Source: Marthasterias glacialis
Taxonomy: Eukaryota > Echinodermata > Asteroidea > Forcipulatida > Asteriidae
Reading direction: 5' to 3'
Length of the DNA: 64,000 nt
NCBI GenBank assembly: GCA_911728455.2
Contig: OU452236.1
Location: 10,965,195 to 11,029,194, forward strand
Part shown: positions 61,201 through 64,000 of the stretch, piece by piece
How the letters are laid out: every line of letters starts with the position of its first letter
Position numbering within the stretch: the stretch's first letter is position 1
The notes under the pieces: generated by a model
Told to the model about the DNA's origin: nothing
Database searches by the model: none
Seen by the model: the letters and a program-made list of their open reading frames with translations, nothing else
Made by a program: the position numbers and the translations under genes

Positions 61201-63093
61201 CCTTAGAATGAGCAAAGTGAAACCTTCAAGAACATATTGCCTATTCACTCCATCTCATGGCAGGAAACATAGATATCGTCAACCCACAACATTTTTAGGT
61301 TACACCCAAAAACCGCTTGGTGACACAGAAGGGATGTTAACCCCAGACACATGATCACCGACATAGCCCAAGATAGAGCAGCATGGAAAAACCTTGTGGT
61401 TGCCTGCACAGCTGAATGATGATGATGATCCCTCCCTCCTTCCCAACTGTACTCGATCTCATGATCATGTGTGACTCTTGTTAATTTTTCAAAGACCTGT
61501 CCGATGTTGTATAGATTGTCAAAATCCATTGTGTGGTTCAGGAGTTATTAAACTTTGATTTAATGTAATTCAACGTCATTGTTCAGGTGCTGCTTTCATA
61601 TTGATGTTCAATTGTTTGATGAGTTTAAAGGCTCAATTATTTTCAATCTTGAGTTTGTTGTAGAATAGAGAAGATGGAGAAGGGGAAAAAAACCCAAAAC
61701 AAAAACAAACAGAACAATAACAAGAGGTGTCCGTGCAGTTGCACGAATACCTAAAAAGACAAAAACAAGTGTGTTTGGTGTTAGGCTGAAGCCTGAACAC
61801 CTAAAAAAGTCATTATTTGTAGTGTCAAACAATAGGTGTTCAGGGGACCCAACTAAAAATGTAACCAAATGAAACTTGTCATTAAATTTGATGTAAAAAT
61901 AAGGTTCCCAAAAATACATGTTCAACGTCACATACATGTAATCTATATGCCTGATATCCTGCTCATTTTTGCTCAGCAGAAAATTATCAAATAAAATTTT
62001 CTGCTTTAGCAGCTCTATGAAAATGATTCATGAAGACATTATCGTAAGGTCATTGCTAATTTCTCATCTAGTTTTGTTAAGTTTAAAATGTTTTTTGGCT
62101 TGCAACCTGTTTTTAGTAATATCACCATAGGCCATATTTTAAAGTGTTGAAGTATCATGAGTTTAGCTTGTCATTAGCAAAAGCCACAGCTACCAATTTC
62201 GGATCTTGCTTTTCCAAATTTGTTGTGGAACCACCCACAGTATTATTAATTGTTTGTGAAGACGTGTTAAATATGTCTTTCAAACACACTAGGATGGGGA
62301 ATTGAACTAGGTCCAACTTCGTGGCCCCGCTTACCAAAGAATTCTGTGCTAACACCCCACAAGATTTACATTTATATGCTTTAATACACAGTGCTGAAAG
62401 TGCAGAAATCCATGGTAAGCAGCACCATGAAATTTGGCCCAATTCCGACAGGATATGACCGCACCTTTCCCTGGCCACACGCTGCCAAAATGATGATTTT
62501 AAGTACATTTTCTGAAATCTGGAAGTTAGTTGCCCTGTAATTGCACTCAAGGACACACAATCTAGTTTTAATGGCATATTCAAATGATTTTATGGAATTT
62601 ATAAAAATTATTTTTGTCCCTCTCACTGTCTGTCCGTTTTAAAATTGTTTTTGCTTTCTTGTTTTTTTCCCCCTATAAGGACCCCAATGGAAATAAGTTA
62701 ATGGCTTTTGGTGGTGTCCTTGGATAAATTCAATTTATAGTAAATTTTTGCAGATATTCTATTCGGTCTGGTGTTTGTACTATGTAATGTAAATTTTTTG
62801 CAGCCACAACAAAGCAGATTTTCTAACCATGAGACAACTGAGGAGTCGTTTCTGAAAACTAGTGGTGTATTTCACCAAGAGTTAGGTGAAAGACTAAACT
62901 AATGTGCTTCTTTTTTGAACATAATTATTTGTAGATTTCTTGTAAATGATAACATTAATTTCTTAAAATACAGGAATTCCGTTTTATGTGAGCAACCAGG
63001 AATATTATGGCAGTCTCCTAATTCCATTGGACGGCAAAAAATCCTTAACTGATGATGCTGAACAAATGCTTCACCTTAAATTAGAATCGATGG
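15975..63093 (+). CDS. COLGALT1: Procollagen galactosyltransferase-like gene, five 5' coding exons (join; 3' part outside window)
   Basis: The five exons 15975-16297, 38494-38722, 49497-49631, 51138-51339 and 62974-63093 join into one uninterrupted frame of 1009 nt (about 336 residues). Every junction is GT-AG and all phases match, which is the strongest evidence for a live gene. The encoded order matches the first glycosyltransferase domain of the GLT25D/COLGALT/CERCAM family, ER-lumen enzymes that transfer galactose from UDP-galactose to hydroxylysine of collagen: signal peptide, [29 protein letters not shown] (DxD metal-binding motif), [24 protein letters not shown]. Family members run to about 600 residues with a second, C-terminal transferase domain and an ER-retention tail; both would lie past base 64000. 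COLGALT1, COLGALT2 and CERCAM cannot be separated from this part. Odd: exons 2-5 encode no cysteine although vertebrate homologues have several here. Confidence 0.9.
16298..17390 (+). other. Intron 1, proximal part: no supported feature
   Basis: Intron 1 of the COLGALT-like gene runs 16298-38493. This first kilobase is AT-rich and I see no repeat boundaries or coding blocks. Confidence 0.5.
17395..17560 (+). mobile_element. SINE fragment (central domain)
   Basis: TTTCGGATGGGACGTTAAGC, GTAGGTCCCGTGT, TGCACATAAAAAACCC and GGGGTTTACCCCGGTGTTTC match the body of the SINE at 29607-30033. The tRNA-like head is absent. Confidence 0.75.
17836..17890 (+). mobile_element. SINE tail fragment
   Basis: GGTTTAAGGAATAAAATAAA and GGTAATAATGTTGGAGTGCC match the 3' part of the SINE at 57428-57745. 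Confidence 0.65.
18266..18413. mobile_element. 148-bp palindromic MITE
   Basis: GAATGGGAATAAAAGTGTGT then AATCAGTTTTCAACAAGTT pairs with CTAGTTGAAAACCGATTTG and ACACACTTC...AATTCCC. There is almost no loop content. Confidence 0.75.
18425..18560 (-). repeat. Hairpin-ended repeat terminus (family of 7167 and 61757)
   Basis: On the minus strand AACAATAGGTTGACAGCTGC then TGGCCGAACACCT ends like the termini at 7142-7167 and 61712-61757. A second hairpin, GGTTTCGGCC...GAAACC, lies at 18438-18463. Confidence 0.5.
18718..19090. repeat. AGGCCTTGACCTTAAG-bounded repeat, partial
   Basis: It starts AGGCCTTGACCTTAAG, like the element at 19607, and contains GGCCCCAAGGCCAAAAC. Its far end is unclear because the next repeat begins near 19120. 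Confidence 0.45.
19120..19412 (+). repeat. Copy of the GATGCTTAAATGGGGG repeat family (5' truncated)
   Basis: GTTTGATGCGTCCTG, CCGCGATTACG, GGGTGGGGGACCCAGAAT, CCCATCAGACGTGG and AATTGGGGGTTTGAACGACA match 38948-39250 and 44221-44680 in order. Confidence 0.8.
19607..20912. mobile_element. 1.3-kb element with AGGCCTCGACCTTAA ends
   Basis: GATCAGGCCTCGACCTTAA at 19609 faces CTTAAGGTAGAGGCCTGCATGATC-type sequence ending at 20912. The interior has G-runs (20391, 20703) and no conserved coding. GCGGGATCCAGTCTATG at 20028 is shared with the repeat at 19288. Confidence 0.55.
20913..21640. other. Intronic sequence, nothing recognised
   Basis: AT-rich DNA with a short GTGGCAGAGTGAGCA duplication near 21250. 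No gene or bounded repeat is seen. Confidence 0.4.
21647..22870 (-). repeat. Helitron-like non-autonomous repeat, copy 1
   Basis: A perfect 12-bp-stem hairpin GGCTTTTTCGCA-TACT-TGCGAAAAAGCC (21647-21674) is followed by a pyrimidine tract, which is the reverse complement of the purine-tract-plus-hairpin terminus at 7070-7167. Inside are TACTTCCGGTCGAAACCGG (22020), TCATGATGACGTCATC repeats and, at the other end, GTTCTGTTTTGACAGACA. The whole matches 26225-27295. Confidence 0.6.
23121..23304. repeat. AGGCCTG-bounded short repeat with 28-bp perfect palindrome
   Basis: TGCAGGCCTG at 23121 is inverted at 23295-23304. 23141-23168 is a perfect palindrome with half GGCAACGGAGGCAA. CCTTGGTACCCTTGCCCTTTC resembles 20812-20830, linking it to the 19607 element. 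Confidence 0.55.
23305..23970. other. Intronic sequence with unrecognised open frames
   Basis: Open frames of about 80-120 codons exist at 23372-23608 and 23630-23986. They show no recognisable domain, no splice support and no conserved motif. I treat them as non-coding. Confidence 0.35.
23975..24995 (+). pseudogene. Non-LTR retrotransposon reverse transcriptase, heavily decayed (R2/NeSL-like)
   Basis: Plus-strand blocks in shifting frames give [38 protein letters not shown] (RT motif A with the catalytic Asp), VDI-like [15 protein letters not shown] (motif B region, normally GIFQGD-SLSPLLF), and [13 protein letters not shown] (motif C as MDD). [18 protein letters not shown] follows. The late part, 24790-24990, holds [13 protein letters not shown] and [15 protein letters not shown]. 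The MDD active-site form and the surrounding motifs match the restriction-like-endonuclease R2/NeSL group. Several stops and shifts make it a fossil. Confidence 0.7.
24996..26214. repeat. Old repeat remnant with AAAATGGC motifs, interrupted by copy 2
   Basis: AAAATGGCGGCTTTTTTGGA (25148), CATTTTCAAAATGGCAGAC (26131) and AAAATGGCTGCCATATTTTA (27379) recur, and GAAAGTGTCAGA..TTGG at 26112 is repeated at 27346. Sequence on both sides of the 26215-27295 repeat is therefore related. No coding is seen. Confidence 0.4.
26225..27295 (-). repeat. Helitron-like non-autonomous repeat, copy 2
   Basis: It parallels 21647-22870: pyrimidine tract with CCATAGACTTT, CCTCTACTTCCAGTTGAAAC, GCTTTCAACGATGTTAATG, repeated GATGACGTCATC and TGTTCTGTTTATATGACAG at the far end. 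The hairpin at the near end has decayed (TTTTGGCTTTTCCGCATTTTGG). Confidence 0.6.
27300..28030. other. Intronic sequence, nothing recognised
   Basis: 27480-27790 is C/T-rich and resembles LINE-derived sequence read backwards, but I cannot place it. A poly-C/poly-A run lies at 27811-27838. Confidence 0.35.
28032..29210 (+). mobile_element. ACGTGTGTGAC-rich element, copy 1
   Basis: It starts GGGCCATTCTC and matches 37020-38317 in inverted orientation (shared AAGCGTACTGT, AGCTTTAATTCT, GTGGTGTTACGTGTGTGACC, TGGGTAAAATTCTT). The 10-11-bp motif ACGTGTGTGAC or a close form recurs at 28053, 28217, 28415, 28438, 28806 and 28990. The right end abuts the LINE tail. Confidence 0.7.
29220..32870 (-). 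pseudogene. APE-type LINE (Jockey/CR1-like), near full length but broken
   Basis: On the minus strand 32632-31592 encodes an apurinic-like endonuclease ([15 protein letters not shown] near the start, then [31 protein letters not shown]). The reverse transcriptase follows in several frames: [19 protein letters not shown] (near 31020), [12 protein letters not shown] (motif A, near 30810), a shifted [10 protein letters not shown] equivalent near 30670, and YINDLPDS...[11 protein letters not shown] (motif C YADD, near 30560). [14 protein letters not shown] is at 30080-30130. The C-terminal part resumes beyond a SINE (29325-29605) as [11 protein letters not shown] and [17 protein letters not shown]. 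Frameshifts near 31590, 31230, 30960 and 30660 make it inactive. The 3' end is AT-rich near 29220. Confidence 0.88.
29607..30033 (-). mobile_element. tRNA-Leu(CAA)-derived SINE inserted in the LINE
   Basis: Minus strand: GTGTCGTGGCCGAGCGGATA (A box), GGACTCAAGCTCTGG with a CAA anticodon, a long variable arm, and GTGTGGGTTCGAGTCCCGGT (B box) form a class-II tRNA-like head. The body has TTCGGATGGGACGTAAAGC and GTAATGCACGTAAAAGAACC. The tail ends AGCGCTATATAAAAACTGCG then TATTATTATG. It splits the LINE frame between RNVA and SLFYRYYHG codons. Confidence 0.88.
32871..33409. other. Intronic sequence with a TTCC-family remnant
   Basis: ACTTCCTATTTGGGCCAGAAGG then AGAGGTCAAGGT at 33098 is a degenerate member of the TTCCGG-palindrome repeat family. 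Otherwise nothing is recognised. Confidence 0.4.
33410..34068. mobile_element. TIR element with repeated CACGAAGTAGCAC
   Basis: TTTGTCACCGACGCCACGAA then GTAGCAC at the left is inverted at the right (GTGCTACTTTGTGGTGTCAGTGACGAATTT, ends about 34068). The motif TTTCACGAAGTAGCAC or its complement also occurs internally near 33615, 33687, 33763 and 33811. Confidence 0.75.
34083..34715 (-). pseudogene. LINE 3' end (CR1/L2-like)
   Basis: The minus strand encodes the conserved C-terminal tail of a non-[55 protein letters not shown]. The 3' end runs through TATAAGACTGTCCTATTATC into an (ATTATC)-type microsatellite tail near 34085, typical of this group. It is severely 5' truncated. Confidence 0.85.
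34778..35169. mobile_element. 392-bp MITE
   Basis: TTTGTTATACCATGGTATTA at 34778 faces TAATACCATGGTATAACAAA ending at 35168. The repeat core ACCATGGT is itself palindromic. The interior is non-coding. Confidence 0.8.
35168..35266. repeat. Hairpin, 40-bp arms
   Basis: CTGTCTGCTGTGATATGTGG then TCCATGCTGTTTTGG pairs with CCAAAACAGCATGGACCACA then TCACAGCAGACA across a 15-base loop. It directly abuts the preceding MITE. Confidence 0.85.
35267..35560 (-). pseudogene. LINE reverse-transcriptase fragment
   Basis: The minus strand reads [20 protein letters not shown] then [10 protein letters not shown], the region just after RT motif C, and in another frame ends with residues of the [13 protein letters not shown] type. 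The opposite-strand open frame over the same bases is a shadow. It may belong to the same LINE type as 34083-34715. Confidence 0.7.
35561..36237. other. Intronic sequence, nothing recognised
   Basis: Contains a short GGAATTCGCGGCTGGT / GGAATTTGCGGCC / TATGCGGCTGG degenerate tandem at 35700-35815. No gene. Confidence 0.4.
36238..37018. mobile_element. TIR transposon copy B (uninterrupted)
   Basis: AATAGACCAATTGTGCAACC at the left and GGTCGCGCAATCGGTCTATT at the right are inverted ends. It is the reverse-oriented relative of 11758-13536 and lacks the foldback insertion, so it shows the pre-insertion structure. It abuts the next element. Confidence 0.82.
37020..38317 (-). mobile_element. ACGTGTGTGAC-rich element, copy 2
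   Basis: GGCCATTCTC at 37020 and GAGAATGGCC at 38307-38316 are its inverted ends. It is inverted relative to copy 1 at 28032. TTACGTGTGTCAC, ATGTGTGTGAC, CACACACGTAAC and CACACATGTAAC motifs recur. Confidence 0.75.
38494..38722 (+). CDS. COLGALT1: COLGALT-like exon 2
   Basis: The acceptor is TTTTGATTTCAG|G and the donor TTATTT|GTAAGT. The first base completes Trp-108, giving [16 protein letters not shown] across the 22-kb intron, which fits the family pattern LWVATDHNxDNT. The exon encodes residues 108-184 and ends at ADYLF, just before the DxD motif. An N-glycosylation sequon is seen at N127 (NKT). The segment [15 protein letters not shown] aligns with the YPDEEGPKHW region of vertebrate enzymes. 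The frame is open into the preceding intron, but that upstream part is not coding because the splice site and homology begin at 38494. There is no cysteine. Confidence 0.93.
38723..38947 (+). other. Start of intron 2
   Basis: Intron 2 runs 38723-49496. This opening part is AT-rich with one AAAATGGCCGCCATTGT motif at 38909. Confidence 0.5.
38948..39250 (+). repeat. GATGCTTAAATGGGGG repeat family, copy
   Basis: It begins GATGCTTAAATGGGGGCTTC identically to 44221, with CCTGCCGGTTTGATG, GTAGATGGCCG, GGTGGGTGGACCCAGAAT and CCATCAGACGGGGTTCGTTTTTT. It ends about 130 bp earlier than the fuller copy at 44221. Confidence 0.85.
39251..40300. other. Intronic sequence, nothing recognised
   Basis: AT-rich DNA with an open frame at 39537-39875 that shows no domain or splice support. 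Confidence 0.4.
40300..41760. repeat. Duplicated segment with A-rich AAGAAACAAAG tract, copy 1
   Basis: TAGGCTTCAGTATAACCAAT then AATATATT (40397), the AAGAAACAAAG tract (40435-40960), CCCCC and G-runs, then CACTAAGACATAACAACATT and AGCGGGTGCTGTGTGAAG appear in the same order at 45230-45830. The tract is almost free of T on the plus strand. Confidence 0.75.
42060..42400 (-). pseudogene. LINE 3'-end remnant
   Basis: In the minus frame [20 protein letters not shown] and [11 protein letters not shown] match the C-terminal tail common to CR1/Jockey-like LINE RT proteins. It is a short 5'-truncated piece. Confidence 0.7.
42470..44215. repeat. Remnants of the TTCCGG-palindrome / GACGTCA repeat superfamily
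   Basis: TTTTTGAACTGGAAGGAAAG then GTCAAAG (42483), ATCTTCCGGTTAAGACCGGAA (42987), GATGACATCATGATGAC (44113) and CTCTGGTTTGAATCGGAAG (43938) resemble the blocks in 3.1-7.2 kb. Boundaries are lost. 43490-43800 includes a GTGTGTGTGTG run. No gene is seen. Confidence 0.4.
44221..44680 (+). repeat. GATGCTTAAATGGGGG repeat family, fullest copy
   Basis: It extends from GATGCTTAAATGGGGGCTTC through CCATCAGACGTGACTCG, GCGGGATCCAGTCTGTGG and AATTGGGGGTTTGAACGACA to GTGCATTCTTGGAAAGAC. The minus strand is largely open but no domain is recognised. Confidence 0.8.
44826..45015. repeat. Perfect 93-bp tandem duplication
   Basis: CCACATTTTTGTACAGTTCA begins at 44826 and 44919, and the next GCCAC begins at 45011. 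The two units appear identical over their length, so the duplication is recent. Confidence 0.92.
45230..45830. repeat. Duplicated segment, copy 2
   Basis: It matches 40300-41760 in order: TAGGCTTCAGTATAACCAAT, AGAAACAGACAAACAAAGAA, CACTAAGACATAACAACATT, AAACCCATTTTATAAAATGA and AGCGGGTGCTGTGTGAAGCG. The A-rich tract is shorter. Confidence 0.78.
45831..46965 (-). repeat. TTCCGG/GACGTCA superfamily, with inverted match to 3110-3340
   Basis: 46730-46960 is the inverse of 3110-3340 (GTTGTACCAATGGTGCTCAG, TGTAGGTTCGCAACAC, CGCCGCATTCATGTTT). GATGACGTCACGATGATG (46502) and GGTTTTGACTGGAAAGCAAG (46012) tie the remainder to the same superfamily. Confidence 0.6.
47336..47442. repeat. GTGACGAAGTTTA minisatellite
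   Basis: Eight or nine units of about 13-14 bp (AGTGACGAAGTTT, with AGTGGCGAGGTTT variants) run in tandem. Confidence 0.88.
47443..48295. other. Intronic sequence, nothing recognised
   Basis: Contains a (A)20 run at 47844-47863 and a short unrecognised open frame. No bounded element is seen. Confidence 0.4.
48300..48990. repeat. Cluster of AGCT-TTCCGAC hairpins
   Basis: Hairpins of about 30 nt with closing AGCT ends occur at 48357-48386 (AGCTATTCCGATTG/TCGGAACAGCT), 48752-48781, 48830-48860 (AACTGTTCCAAC/GTTGGAATAGCT) and 48898-48927 (AGCTGTTTCGAC/CGGTACAGCT). Each is followed by ATTG(TTT)CTGTC and an ATT-rich tract, or the inverse. They look like stacked termini of one element family. Confidence 0.65.
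49019..49165 (+). repeat. Short dispersed repeat, copy 1
   Basis: GCTCCAGTGGTCCGAAATTA, GGCTTCTGTTTCCAGGCAGG and GGGGAAACATTTACGTGTAT match 54225-54340. Confidence 0.7.
49183..49351. mobile_element. 169-bp MITE (hAT-like ends possible)
   Basis: CACTCCTAAAAATGGTTTTC then TTGAAATAAAA faces TTTTATTTCAAGAATACCATTTTTAGCAGTG-type sequence. An inner inverted pair GTGTCACTCCC / GGGAGTGACAC adds a second stem. Confidence 0.85.
49497..49631 (+). CDS. COLGALT1: COLGALT-like exon 3: DxD motif
   Basis: The exon is 135 bp, exactly 45 codons, with acceptor AATACAG|GCT and donor AAAAG|GTAATT, both phase 0. It reads [16 protein letters not shown], then [18 protein letters not shown] and GGMNQK. DVD (residues 187-189) is the DxD motif that coordinates the metal and UDP-sugar in this fold. 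APMLES and SNFW are family signatures. Where vertebrate COLGALT1 and CERCAM have FWCG, this protein has FWGG (residue 224). Confidence 0.95.
49632..49914 (+). other. Intron 3, 5' part
   Basis: Intron 3 runs 49632-51137. No feature is seen before the MITE at 49915. Confidence 0.5.
49915..50341. mobile_element. MITE in intron 3
   Basis: CTTAAAGGTCCCATGAG at 49915 faces CTTCATGGGCCTTTTAAG ending at 50341. The interior includes CTCCGCCCACCC and ATTGCGC, and has no coding. Confidence 0.65.
50342..51137 (+). other. Rest of intron 3, nothing recognised
   Basis: AT-rich intron DNA leading to the acceptor TTATTAACAG at 51128-51137. Confidence 0.5.
51138..51339 (+). CDS. COLGALT1: COLGALT-like exon 4
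   Basis: The exon opens after TTATTAACAG at GGT TAC TAC AAA AGG (GYYKRT, a family signature) and ends AAAGCAG|GTACAG in phase 1, encoding residues 230-297. [14 protein letters not shown] (251-264) and the acidic pair in [15 protein letters not shown] (283-297) are conserved landmarks. A sequon lies at N245 (NVT). Two positions that are cysteine in vertebrate proteins, in RGCF and FSCKQA, are Ile-249 and Ala-293 here. The usual YPPHPDYTW loop before the acidic pair is replaced by [11 protein letters not shown]. Confidence 0.94.
51340..51900 (+). other. Start of intron 4, nothing recognised
   Basis: Intron 4 runs 51340-62973. Short local duplication GTCCCCATTGGTTT..TCCACGAA / GTCCCCATTGGTTTCGTACACGAA lies at 51700-51765. 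Confidence 0.5.
51920..54200 (+). other. Unclassified decayed element interrupted by a pogo-like insertion
   Basis: The GC-richer sequence 51920-52810 and 53665-54140 resembles decayed coding DNA ([20 protein letters not shown] and [18 protein letters not shown] on one side; [18 protein letters not shown] on the other), with Ser/Pro-rich and acidic stretches. I cannot assign it to a family. It may be the gag-like part of a retroelement. The two sides were probably joined before 52814-53660 inserted. Confidence 0.35.
52814..53660. mobile_element. pogo/Tigger-like non-autonomous element
   Basis: TA-CAGTCGACTCTCGTTAATACG opens and CGTATTGACGAGAGTCAACTG-TA closes it, a TA target duplication with CAG...CTG ends as in pogo/Tigger (Tc1-mariner). 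Subterminal ATACGAGGT copies occur on both sides (GGTTTATACGAGGT, AATACGAGGTTCAATTGATACGAG). 847 bp; no transposase frame. Confidence 0.85.
54215..54345 (+). repeat. Short dispersed repeat, copy 2
   Basis: GTACTCGCTCCGTAGTTGAC, TGGTCCGAAATTACATAATG and GCTTCTGTTTCCAGGCAGGG match 49019-49165. Confidence 0.7.
54543..57084. mobile_element. 2.5-kb TIR element with TCACTTTGTGAAAA repeats
   Basis: CGTCGCAGTTTTCACAAAGT at 54543 faces ACTTTGTGAAAACTGCGATG ending at 57084. Related motifs recur at 54772, 54820, 56778, 56833 and 56905 (TGTCACTTTGTGAAAAT). The interior (55000-56700) repeats GCCAGTAAAACATAATCTAAA (55407 and 55876) and has no recognised gene. Confidence 0.7.
57085..57427 (+). other. Unrecognised open frame region
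   Basis: A frame from 57137 to 57400 is open and moderately GC-rich ([19 protein letters not shown], then [16 protein letters not shown]). It has no family match that I recognise and reads straight into a SINE, so it is at most a fragment. Confidence 0.25.
57428..57745 (+). mobile_element. tRNA-Leu(CAA)-derived SINE
   Basis: GTGGCGTGTCATGGCCGAGT (A box), CGGACTCAAGTTCTGG (CAA anticodon loop) and TGTGGGTTCAAATCCTGGTC (B box, 57494-57513) form the head. The body differs from the 29607 copy, and the tail reads AATTGCGCTTTATAAGAGCC then ATTATTATTTAT. Confidence 0.85.
57775..60307 (+). pseudogene. APE-type LINE, 5'-truncated, broken
   Basis: The end of an endonuclease domain ([18 protein letters not shown], then IARSEHNIV) starts the copy. 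A connecting region in shifting frames follows, then RT at 58722-59609: [34 protein letters not shown] (motif A), [14 protein letters not shown] (motif B), [10 protein letters not shown] (motif C, YVDD instead of the usual YADD), and [20 protein letters not shown] frameshift near 59575 moves the C-terminal part ([34 protein letters not shown]) to the next frame. The 3' untranslated region ends GTGAATAAATCAGTAATAAT then an (AAT/AAC) tail near 60305. It is Jockey/CR1/I-type; the exact clade is unclear. Confidence 0.88.
60308..60529. other. Unassigned spacer between LINE fossils
   Basis: CATACCACAGCCAAA is repeated at 60414 and 60428. Nothing else is recognised. Confidence 0.4.
60530..61430 (+). 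pseudogene. Second LINE fossil, interrupted by a SINE piece
   Basis: The plus strand reads [20 protein letters not shown] then [10 protein letters not shown] (60630-60710), a conserved late-RT region of RTE/CR1-like LINEs. After a gap it closes with PKIEQHGK / [16 protein letters not shown] at 61370-61415 and an ATGATGATGATG tail, the usual LINE 3' terminus. Multiple frames are used. Confidence 0.7.
60880..61015 (-). mobile_element. SINE body fragment inside the LINE fossil
   Basis: GATAAGTGTACTGGGTG, GTGCATTACACAACACACAG and TTTTACGTCCCCTCCGAAAG match the central part of the SINE at 29607-30033 in the same minus orientation. Confidence 0.75.
61487..61860 (+). repeat. Hairpin-ended repeat terminus, tandem ends
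   Basis: 61487-61757 matches 6830-7167 and ends AACAATAACAAGAGGTGTCC then GTGCAGTTGCACGAATACCTAA, where CGTGCA/TGCACG is the stem. A second similar hairpin, GGTGTTAGGCTGAAGCCTGA then ACACCTAA, follows at 61778-61805, and a third partial AACAATAGGTGTTCAGG at 61828. Confidence 0.6.
61861..62973 (+). other. Distal intron 4, nothing recognised
   Basis: A small hairpin GCAGAAAATT...AATTTTCTGC lies at 61975-62004. Open frames at 62155-62626 on the minus strand show no domain. The stretch ends at the acceptor AAAATACAG (62973). Confidence 0.45.
62974..63093 (+). CDS. COLGALT1: COLGALT-like exon 5 (last exon in window)
   Basis: Acceptor ATACAG|GA and donor GATGG|GTAAGTC, phase 1 at both ends. The split Gly-297 codon is completed as GGA. 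The exon reads [20 protein letters not shown] and then [19 protein letters not shown], matching the vertebrate segment around MYVCNKEEYGFLPVPL and the helix that follows. The vertebrate VCN cysteine is Ser-303 here. The gene continues past base 64000. Confidence 0.9.
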
Positions 63094-64000
63094 GTAAGTC
63101 TTGAAGTTAACTATAAACTTTTAACGTTTCTGGCTGTGCATCCACGGGCAATTTTAGAACTGGGTACCCAAAATAAATACCGGTCGCTGTTTTGCACACG
63201 TGTGAAAAAGTGACATACAACTAAGTGATGTGTGCTTCCTCCATGATAAGAATGCGACAATTCAAGATTTGTGTTCATAAATCCAGTTTCTATAAATAAA
63301 ACAAGAAACTCAGATTACTTTCATAAAGTTCTGAACATTACCTAACTTAACAAAAAACCCTGATGTATTTCATTATTTAAATCACGCCCCACTTTAAACC
63401 ATCTCTATTTATACTGCATACAGTATAGTCAAAATATGAAATGACCTGGTGGCATATTAAAATTGGTAAAAGTATGGAGGAGTTATAGATAAATGTTTGA
63501 TCACACTGCACCCCAAATGGTTACCAAGTATGTAGTAGTAGCTGTGCACATTGTAATGGAACTTCTGGAGAATTGAAATTAGGCATCGTTCCACAACTTT
63601 GAGTTTCATAGACTTTTAGTATGTTGTTTTATTAGCTTTTCCAAACTAAATGTGAGTAAAATGGATTCTATTGCAATTTGTGTTAGGTTGACCCATTTGT
63701 CATATTTTGATTGGGCTATAACTCAAAAAGAACTTCTTCAACAATGGGAAAATAGCATGTGGTTTTAGTCCCGAAAGATCCTGTGACTGATCCTCCAGCC
63801 TTTGCCTGCAATCCCTGATAAAATCACAAGCAGTATGGCAACCATTTTGTAGTCTCAGTCTTCACATGTGAAGCCACACAGCTTCATGAAGCATGCAAGC
63901 ACCACACATCACAACAACTATGTCTACACTTGAGCTACAACAGGTGCAAATGCCAGGCCTTGGTGTCAGAGATCCTCTCCCTCCTCCACAAAAAGGTCAT
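63094..64000 (+). other. Intron 5 (incomplete), nothing recognised
   Basis: It follows the donor GTAAGTC at 63094. There is no further family-like exon before the window ends. Confidence 0.5.

Overview
This is a gene-poor, repeat-dense window from an animal genome, most likely a marine invertebrate. An echinoderm, hemichordate or similar deuterostome is my best guess. It has spliced genes with GT-AG introns, AT-rich intergenic and intronic DNA, many CATGTACATG-type motifs, tRNA-Leu-derived SINEs, several non-LTR retrotransposon lineages, a Polinton-type DNA polymerase remnant, and foldback elements whose arms are built from short tandem repeats, as in the sea-urchin TU family. The species assignment is inference. 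No prokaryotic features are present.

One host gene is supported: five consecutive coding exons, all + strand (15975-16297, 38494-38722, 49497-49631, 51138-51339, 62974-63093), of a procollagen/hydroxylysine galactosyltransferase of the GLT25/COLGALT/CERCAM family. Intron phases 2, 0, 0 and 1 join into one open frame of about 336 codons. The 3' exons lie beyond the window. The four complete introns are about 22.2, 10.8, 1.5 and 11.6 kb and hold most of the mobile DNA.

Layout. 0-15.8 kb, upstream of the gene: a broken tyrosine-recombinase element with a piggyBac-type MITE beside it; a long repeat complex with a 129-bp tandem array and a hairpin-ended terminus (3.1-7.2 kb); a decayed Polinton polymerase (7.4-9.5 kb); two large foldback elements (9.9-11.2 and 11.8-12.85 kb), the second nested in a TIR transposon; and a pile of palindromic MITEs (14.1-15.5 kb) ending next to a GGTGCCGAG minisatellite about 310 bp before the start codon. 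Intron 1 (16.3-38.5 kb): SINE pieces, repeats bounded by AGGCCT ends, two Helitron-like repeats, an R2/NeSL-like reverse-transcriptase fossil, a LINE split by a SINE (29.2-32.9 kb), further LINE tails, and a pair of inverted elements rich in ACGTGTGTGAC. Intron 2 (38.7-49.5 kb): a GATGCTTAAATGGGGG repeat family, a duplicated A-rich segment, a perfect 93-bp tandem duplication and hairpin clusters. Intron 4 (51.3-63.0 kb): an unclassified decayed element carrying a pogo-like insertion, a 2.5-kb TIR element, a SINE and two LINE fossils.

Apart from the galactosyltransferase nothing forms a pathway. The window is best read as one gene whose introns and 5' flank record many nested transposition events.
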